Below, piece by piece: positions 6,987-10,803 of a stretch of 10,803 nt of DNA. A program made the position numbers and the translations under genes. Position 1 is the stretch's first letter; each line of letters opens with the position of its first letter. The notes beneath the pieces were generated by a model. That model ran no database searches, was not told the origin of the DNA, and saw only the letters and a list, made by a program, of their open reading frames with translations. The DNA lies in the NCBI RefSeq assembly GCF_042654605.1, contig NZ_JBHSGT010000023.1:1-10803 (forward strand), written 5' to 3'. This DNA comes from Enterococcus_I eurekensis. Lineage in GTDB: Bacteria; Bacillota; Bacilli; Lactobacillales; Enterococcaceae.

Positions 6987-8855
6987 ATGAAGAAGGTAGA
7001 AGTAATAAAAGGTGAAGGTCTTTTAAACGGTAGAAGAAATGGTGCAGAGATAAAATTAAAAAGAGTGGCAGCCTATTGTAGGGTTAGTACCGATAGTGAG
7101 GATCAGCTTCAAAGTTATCATTCCCAGGTCAAATATTATACTGATTTAATCAATGAAAATTCTGATTGGACCATGGCTGGAATCTATGCAGATGAAGCTA
7201 TCACAGGCACACAAATAGATAAAAGATTGGATTTTCAAAGGTTAATAAATGATTGCATGAATGGGGATATAGATATGGTAATTACAAAATCTATATCTAG
7301 ATTTGCTAGGAATACTTTAGATACACTAAAGTATGTGAGACGCTTAAAAGAAATCAACGTAGCAGTATTTTTTGAAGAAGAAAACATCAATACCTTAACT
7401 ATGGATGGAGAATTGCTTTTAGTTATCCTTAGTTCAGTTGCCCAGCAGGAGGTGGAAAATATTTCTGCTAATGTAAAAAAAGGCTTGAAGATGAAAATGC
7501 AAAGAGGGGAACTAGTAGGCTTTCATGGTTGTCTAGGTTATGATTATGATAGTGAGAATAAAACTATATCCATAAATGAAGATGAAGCCCAGATAGTAAA
7601 GTATATCTTTAAGAGATACTTAGAAGGGGCAGGGGGAAGTGTGATATGCAGGGAGTTAGAAAACCTTGGCTACAGATCTCCTAGAGGCTCTAGTAAGTGG
7701 TCAGCCACCACTGTGCTGGGAATTATAAAAAATGAAAAATACAAGGGAGATCTTTTAATGGGAAAGACCTTTACCCTAGATCCTATTACTAAAAGAAGAC
7801 TAGAAAACTTTGGTGAAGAAGATAAGTTTTATATAAAAGACCACCATGAAGGGATTGTAAGTGAAGAGGACTTTGATAAGGCTCAAGCTATTAGACTTAG
7901 AAGGGCTAAGAATAGAAATACTGTAGGCTCAAAGAATGGAAAAAGAGACAAATTCAGTAGGGAATATGCTTTTTCCTGCCTATTAGAATGTGGCTTCTGT
8001 GGTTCGAATTTATCTAGAAGGTCCTGGCATAGTAATTCCCAATATAAGAAGACTATTTGGCAATGTGTAAGAGGAACTAAGAAGGGAAAGAAATTCTGTC
8101 CTAATTCTAAGGGTATAGAGGAAATAGCAATAGAGAAAGCTTTCTTAGAGAGCTATAGACAGCTTACATCAAATAATAAAGATATTGTAAGTAGCTTTCT
8201 AGACTTAGTTGAAGTTAGCTTAAATGATAAAAGTCTTGAGAAATCTATTAAGAAGTTAGAAAGAGAGATAACCCATCTTTTAAACAAGCAAAACTCTTTA
8301 GTAGATTTAAGACTAGAAGAAAAAATAGAGGAAGATCTATATGAAGAAAAGTATATAGATCTTCAGAAGGAGTATTCAAAAAAGAATAAGGAAAAGAAAA
8401 ACTTAGAATATAGCCTAGAAAACAACAATGAAATTAAAAAGAGGATGAAAGACTTTAAATCTATGCTGGAAAGAAAGGAAGTCCTAAAAGAATTTGATAG
8501 GTATGTATTTGAAAGTATAGTAGAAAAGGTTATTGTTGGAGAGATAGACGATGATGGCAAGGTAGATCCATATAAGCTTGCCTTTGTATATAAGACTGGC
8601 TTTAAAGATGGATTAAATGGAGAGAGATTTAAGACACCAAGGAAAAATGCTAGTTCTAAAAACAAAAGAATAGGAAAAGACTCTGCTGAATTGTCTTCCT
8701 ATATTAATAACCAGGTAAATAAATCATGTTCCCATAGTAGTGATGTCACATGTGGAGACGGTTGTTCTTTTGTCAAGAAAATAGGAAATGCGCCTACGCC
8801 TACATACGATATATTCGTAAGAAAGGATAAATTCATTGGAAATAAAACTTGCTGA
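6987..8855 (+). CDS. Large serine recombinase (site-specific integrase)
   Basis: A 622-residue large serine recombinase that would integrate and excise the element by cutting and rejoining att sites through a phosphoserine bond. The resolvase domain contains YCRVSTD with the likely nucleophile Ser34, and SRFARNT with Arg105 and Arg108. The recombinase DNA-binding domain spans about 175-270 (GFHGCLGYDY to NEKYKGDLLMGKT). A zinc ribbon follows at about 330-375 (CGFC and later cysteines in WQC and FCPN), then a charged coiled coil at about 410-500. The ATG at 6987 has GAGGTGA just upstream. The last 35 or so residues are read through an attachment-site core (8749-8762) into neighbouring DNA, so this C-terminus depends on where the element sits; it overlaps the GNAT gene by 20 bases. 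Enzyme class is secure; rlmD as target is inferred from the flanking repeats. Confidence 0.93.
   Translation: MKKVEVIKGEGLLNGRRNGAEIKLKRVAAYCRVSTDSEDQLQSYHSQVKYYTDLINENSDWTMAGIYADEAITGTQIDKRLDFQRLINDCMNGDIDMVITKSISRFARNTLDTLKYVRRLKEINVAVFFEEENINTLTMDGELLLVILSSVAQQEVENISANVKKGLKMKMQRGELVGFHGCLGYDYDSENKTISINEDEAQIVKYIFKRYLEGAGGSVICRELENLGYRSPRGSSKWSATTVLGIIKNEKYKGDLLMGKTFTLDPITKRRLENFGEEDKFYIKDHHEGIVSEEDFDKAQAIRLRRAKNRNTVGSKNGKRDKFSREYAFSCLLECGFCGSNLSRRSWHSNSQYKKTIWQCVRGTKKGKKFCPNSKGIEEIAIEKAFLESYRQLTSNNKDIVSSFLDLVEVSLNDKSLEKSIKKLEREITHLLNKQNSLVDLRLEEKIEEDLYEEKYIDLQKEYSKKNKEKKNLEYSLENNNEIKKRMKDFKSMLERKEVLKEFDRYVFESIVEKVIVGEIDDDGKVDPYKLAFVYKTGFKDGLNGERFKTPRKNASSKNKRIGKDSAELSSYINNQVNKSCSHSSDVTCGDGCSFVKKIGNAPTPTYDIFVRKDKFIGNKTC
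8746..8784 (+). repeat. Attachment-site junction 1, carrying an rlmD 3'-end-like tail
   Basis: Read in the frame starting at 8746, this encodes SHVETVVLLSRK followed by TAG, which matches the C-terminal end expected of the 23S rRNA uracil methyltransferase RlmD in clostridia, a known integration target. The core CATGTGGAGACGGT (8749-8762) is identical to 9444-9457. Similarity continues to the right (TGTCAAG in both copies) but not to the left, as expected if both right-hand sides are target-gene tails and the left sides come from different DNA. The recombinase gene reads through the site in another frame. Confidence 0.7.
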
Positions 8856-9348
8856 TAAAAACAATTTCGGTCGCAATTCTCTTAATGATTTTAGACGATA
8901 TCAAGAAGTGAAGAATGTATACCGTCTAAAAGATGGTCAGCTGAGATTGGTTTACAATCCCTTTACTGAAGACTGGGATGATGAACGCCGCATTGAAAAA
9001 GCAGAGGAGATTCTCAGCGGGCAATATGTGACCTACTGTGCTTTTGAAGGAAATCGAGTAGTTGGCGAGATTATGCTACTTCCACGACTGAACAAAGACC
9101 GCCTGATTATCGACAGTTTTCATGTCTCTTCAGATTATCGCCGTCGAGGAATAGGACGCGCCTTGCTTGATGCTGCCAGGCAAGAAGCCTTGAAACGGGG
9201 GGCGCATGCTTTATATGCTTCCTGCTGCAGTGCGGAAGAAACAATTCGTTTTTACACCGCAATGGGCTTCCGCCGGAGTGCTGATCCCATTGCTTCCTGC
9301 ATAGAGGACGAGCCCTATGACTTGCAGATGGAATGCAAAATTATCTGA
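8836..9348 (+). CDS. GNAT-family N-acetyltransferase
   Basis: A 170-residue acetyltransferase of the GNAT fold, which would move an acetyl group from acetyl-CoA to an unknown amine. The acetyl-CoA loop is RRRGIG (residues 102-107) in the context FHVSSDYRRRGIGRALLDAA. A typical C-terminal GNAT segment follows (ETIRFYTAMGF, 135-145). Start is TTG at 8836: the in-frame stop TAA at 8818 excludes an earlier start, AAAGGA lies eight bases upstream, and the next methionine is at residue 80. It overlaps the recombinase end by 20 bases. Its sequence is visibly richer in G+C than the recombinase, suggesting separate ancestry. It sits between two att-like repeats and looks like the surviving cargo of an older insertion. 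Related proteins occur beside mobile elements in Lachnospiraceae-type bacteria; the substrate, possibly a drug or a toxin, cannot be read from the sequence. Confidence 0.85.
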   Translation: MEIKLADKNNFGRNSLNDFRRYQEVKNVYRLKDGQLRLVYNPFTEDWDDERRIEKAEEILSGQYVTYCAFEGNRVVGEIMLLPRLNKDRLIIDSFHVSSDYRRRGIGRALLDAARQEALKRGAHALYASCCSAEETIRFYTAMGFRRSADPIASCIEDEPYDLQMECKII

Positions 9349-9368
9349 CAGTTTTTCAGATTTATTTG

Positions 9369-9485
9369 GTCGATATGTTCCCGCACACATAGAGGGTGGA
9401 TTTGTTCCCCTGTACTGTTGTTATTCACGGCATTGTCTCGTCCCATGTGGAGACGGTAGTATTGATGTCAAGGATAGAAAAGTAA
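9369..9485 (+). pseudogene. rlmD: Remnant of the rlmD 3' end (23S rRNA uracil methyltransferase)
   Basis: In one frame this reads VDMFPHT, a stop, then VDLFPCT and, after eight unrelated residues, SHVETVVLMSRIEK and TAA. In RlmD proteins the order is V-D-[ML]-F-P-x-T directly followed by xHVETV, so this looks like the target-gene tail with the VDxFPxT part duplicated and an insert before the HVETV part. The final portion (9441-9485) carries the second att core at 9444-9457. The terminator 32 bases beyond the stop fits the true end of the original gene. The rest of rlmD would be expected left of the window, at the other end of the mobile element. Confidence 0.55.
9441..9485 (+). repeat. Attachment-site junction 2, second rlmD tail
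   Basis: The core CATGTGGAGACGGT (9444-9457) repeats 8749-8762 exactly, 695 bases downstream, and TGTCAAG follows in both. The frame encodes SHVETVVLMSRIEK and stops at 9485. This copy precedes the strong terminator and is probably the native chromosomal tail; the first copy would have been supplied by an older element. Confidence 0.65.
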
Positions 9486-9516
9486 AAGCGTAGAAACATG
9501 AGTAAATAAGGACTTT

Positions 9517-9565
9517 CCGTGATTTGAGATCTGGTTCTAAGCCGGAAGGAGAATCACGGTTTTTT
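9517..9565 (+). terminator. Rho-independent terminator, probably that of rlmD
   Basis: CCGTGATT (9517-9524) pairs perfectly with AATCACGG (9552-9559) and is followed by six T (9560-9565). The loop holds a smaller stem, CTGG with CCGG (9531-9534, 9542-9545 region). It lies 32 bases after the rlmD-like stop codon and no other gene ends nearby. Confidence 0.8.
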
Positions 9566-9632
9566 AATTTGCGGGAACTAATCCAAGAATGGCAGGATGG
9601 AAGATTGAGTGGATAGATTGACTTTTGAGCTT

Positions 9633-9674
9633 GTGAGTTGATAGGATTGCTGGCAAAAACGTGGTGAGTTGATA
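9633..9674 (+). repeat. Short direct repeat GTGAGTTGATA
   Basis: GTGAGTTGATA occurs at 9633-9643 and 9664-9674, a period of 31 bases or about three helical turns. A weaker third copy may start near 9605 (TTGAGTGGATAGATTG). It could be a binding site or simply a small duplication. Confidence 0.35.
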
Positions 9675-9712
9675 AAATAGTTATCCTAATCCTAAATGAT
9701 GCTTATAAAAGG

Positions 9713-9740
9713 ACCTTGCAATAATGTAAGGTTTTCTTTC
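9713..9740 (+). terminator. Hairpin with T-rich tail upstream of the XRE gene
   Basis: ACCTTGCA (9713-9720) pairs with TGTAAGGT (9725-9732), with one G-T wobble and a four-base loop, and is followed by TTTCTTTC. It would insulate the regulator gene from upstream transcription. Confidence 0.5.
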
Positions 9741-9757
9741 TATTTCGTTTAGTAATG

Positions 9758-9766
9758 TGTTATACT
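9758..9766 (+). promoter_or_regulatory. Extended -10 promoter candidate for the XRE gene
   Basis: TGTTATACT (9758-9766) is an extended -10 element, with TATACT one base from consensus. No good -35 hexamer is visible 16-18 bases upstream, which extended -10 promoters can tolerate. It lies 41 bases before the chosen ATG and just after a terminator-like hairpin. Confidence 0.45.
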
Positions 9767-9806
9767 ATTCTTAACTATATTTTACATCCTCGGAGGTGTG
9801 CGATTC

Positions 9807-10010
9807 ATGGTGATTAGCTATGATAATCTGTGGAAACTATTGATCGACAAGAAGATGAATAAAACTGACTTAAAGGATCAAGCCGGCATTACCTATAATA
9901 TTATTGCCCGTCTCGGTAAAGGGGAATCGGTAAGCATGGAGAGCCTTTATAAAATCTGTAAATGCCTCCAGTGTAATATCGGTGACATCATGGAGTTTAA
10001 GTTCGATTGA
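9807..10010 (+). CDS. XRE-family (Cro/CI-type) helix-turn-helix regulator
   Basis: A 67-residue DNA-binding protein consisting almost entirely of one helix-turn-helix domain: MVISYDNLWKLL, then KTDLKDQAGITYNIIARLGKGESVS as the turn region, ending in CKCLQCNIGDIMEF, a tail typical of the small Cro/CI regulators of Firmicutes. The ATG at 9807 is chosen because GGAGG at 9792-9796 is ten bases upstream; the earlier GTG at 9798 overlaps that ribosome site and cannot be served by it. The gene ends 34 bases before the hsdR remnant, with the same orientation, so it probably controls the restriction locus, as small XRE proteins often do. A short palindrome CCTC-G-GAGG (9788-9796) covers the ribosome site and could be an operator, but this is speculative. 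Confidence 0.85.
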   Translation: MVISYDNLWKLLIDKKMNKTDLKDQAGITYNIIARLGKGESVSMESLYKICKCLQCNIGDIMEFKFD

Positions 10011-10044
10011 CATCGTTTAAATAAAATGAAGGGGGCGAGCGTTC

Positions 10045-10786
10045 ATGGGGAAAAGCCATTTGTCTGAAGAAGATATCAAATTAAGATATATCACACCTAC
10101 TATACAGAATGCGGGATGGGATAACAAGCAAATACGGATGGAGTACGCTTTTACAGCAGGGCGTATTATTTTGCGTGGAAATATTACGGCAAGAGGCAGA
10201 AAGAAAAGTGCTGACTACCTCCTGTCCTATAAAAACAACTTCCCTCTAGCCATTGTGGAAGCAAAGGACAATACACAGCCTGTAGGTGCTGGACTTCAAC
10301 AAGCCATTGATTATGCCAAGGCACTGGATGTTCCTTATGTCTATGCTTCAAATGGAGATGGCTTTGTGGAGCAGAACCTCATCACAGGTGAAGTTAAGGA
10401 ACTGAAATTAGAAGAGTTCCCATCACCAGAAGCGCTGTACCAAAGACACAGAATTGATAAGGGGATTGATGAGGCTGAAGAAAAAGTTATGCTGGAGCCT
10501 TATTACTACATACCTAATTATAAAACCCCTCGGTATTATCAACGGGTGGCTATTAATAGAGCGGTAGATGCTGTTGCTAAAGGACAAAATCGTGTCCTTG
10601 TAGTTAGTGCCACAGGTACCGGTAAAACTTACATGACCTTCCAGATGATCTATCGTTTATGGAAATTTGGATAGTTCCTATGAGATTTATCTGGCACTTT
10701 ATCAGCAGCTAGTTGGTGATGATGGTGAAGAAGCCTGGATAGGTTACACTGAACTAGACAATAAAAATAAGGTGTGTAAAATATAA
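10045..10786 (+). pseudogene. hsdR: Broken type I restriction enzyme subunit HsdR, N-terminal part
   Basis: The first 209 residues are the normal start of HsdR, the cutting and translocating subunit of type I restriction. A PD-(D/E)xK-type nuclease has Asp57 (ADYLL), Glu72-Ala-Lys74 and the Q86-x3-Tyr90 motif, and the helicase begins with PRYYQ and Walker A ATGTGKT (189-195). The frame then stops at 10672-10674. One base out of frame, bases 10670-10786 encode SSYEIYLALYQQLVGDDGEEAW, which in HsdR lies about 40 residues further on, so a deletion of roughly 120 bases with a frameshift has occurred. The following residues up to the TAA at 10784 do not match what I expect, and motif II onward is missing, so a second, larger deletion is likely. 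HsdR is normally 800-1000 residues. The ATG at 10045 has GAAGGGGG ten bases upstream. The fragment cannot cut or translocate DNA as a complete HsdR. Confidence 0.8.
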
Positions 10787-10796
10787 GAAAACACAC

Positions 10797-10803
10797 TGGA
10801 GGA
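10797..10803 (+). promoter_or_regulatory. Ribosome binding site at the window edge
   Basis: TGGAGGA closes the window, 11 bases after the stop of the hsdR fragment. It implies a start codon within the next ten bases or so. By context the gene is most likely hsdM or another part of the type I restriction locus, but nothing of it is visible. Confidence 0.45.

Larger units (their letters stand above)
9349..9806. other. Insertion scar and leader without intact genes
   Basis: This stretch contains rlmD-like 3' fragments (9369-9485), a strong terminator (9517-9565), a short direct repeat (9633-9674), a second hairpin with a T-rich tail (9713-9740) and a promoter-like site before the XRE gene. I see no intact reading frame on either strand. 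Confidence 0.6.

Noticed and set aside
1290..8665. Minus-strand open frames at 1290-1481, 4338-4538, 5790-5987 and 8363-8665
   Set aside because: They lie entirely within strong plus-strand genes and are low-complexity shadows with no recognisable domain.
8750..8855. Frameshift at the 3' end of the recombinase gene
   Set aside because: The altered C-terminus is better explained by the frame crossing an att core into foreign DNA; the second core copy at 9444 supports this.
9798..9806. GTG start for the XRE regulator
   Set aside because: The codon overlaps the GGAGG ribosome site itself; the ATG at 9807 is correctly spaced.

Overview
The window is AT-rich, low-GC Gram-positive DNA. Shine-Dalgarno sites are strong, the restriction and serine-recombinase families are typical of Firmicutes, and codon use is poor in G+C. 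A member of the Clostridia or Tissierellia is most likely, but no gene here fixes the species. It reads as the right-hand part of an integrated mobile element carrying defence genes, its junction with the chromosome, and the start of a second, decayed restriction locus.

Positions 1-6258 hold two long co-directional genes. The first is most of a type III restriction helicase-nuclease (Res); its N-terminus lies left of the window. The second is a 1218-residue RecD/UvrD-like superfamily 1 helicase with an unfamiliar N-terminal module and its own C-terminal PD-(D/E)xK-like nuclease domain. Their spacing suggests one operon, probably behind a methyltransferase gene outside the window.

Positions 6259-6986 start with about 525 bases without a gene. 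This stretch is dense in inverted repeats and resembles a transfer origin, but no relaxase gene lies nearby. A 47-codon SHOCT-like gene follows. Positions 6987-8855 encode a large serine recombinase.

Positions 8746-9565 are the insertion scar. Two related copies of what looks like the 3' end of rlmD (a 23S rRNA uracil methyltransferase gene), ending SHVETVVLLSRK-stop and SHVETVVLMSRIEK-stop, share the core CATGTGGAGACGGT. They lie 695 bases apart around a GNAT acetyltransferase gene that looks richer in G+C. A strong terminator follows the second copy and is probably the original rlmD terminator. The simplest reading is two successive recombinase insertions at the rlmD 3' end, with the older one reduced to the GNAT gene. 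The recombinase frame runs straight through the first att core.

Positions 9566-10803 look like flanking DNA of a different composition: a terminator-like hairpin, an XRE regulator and a broken hsdR gene of a type I restriction system. A ribosome binding site at the window edge points to a further gene, possibly hsdM.
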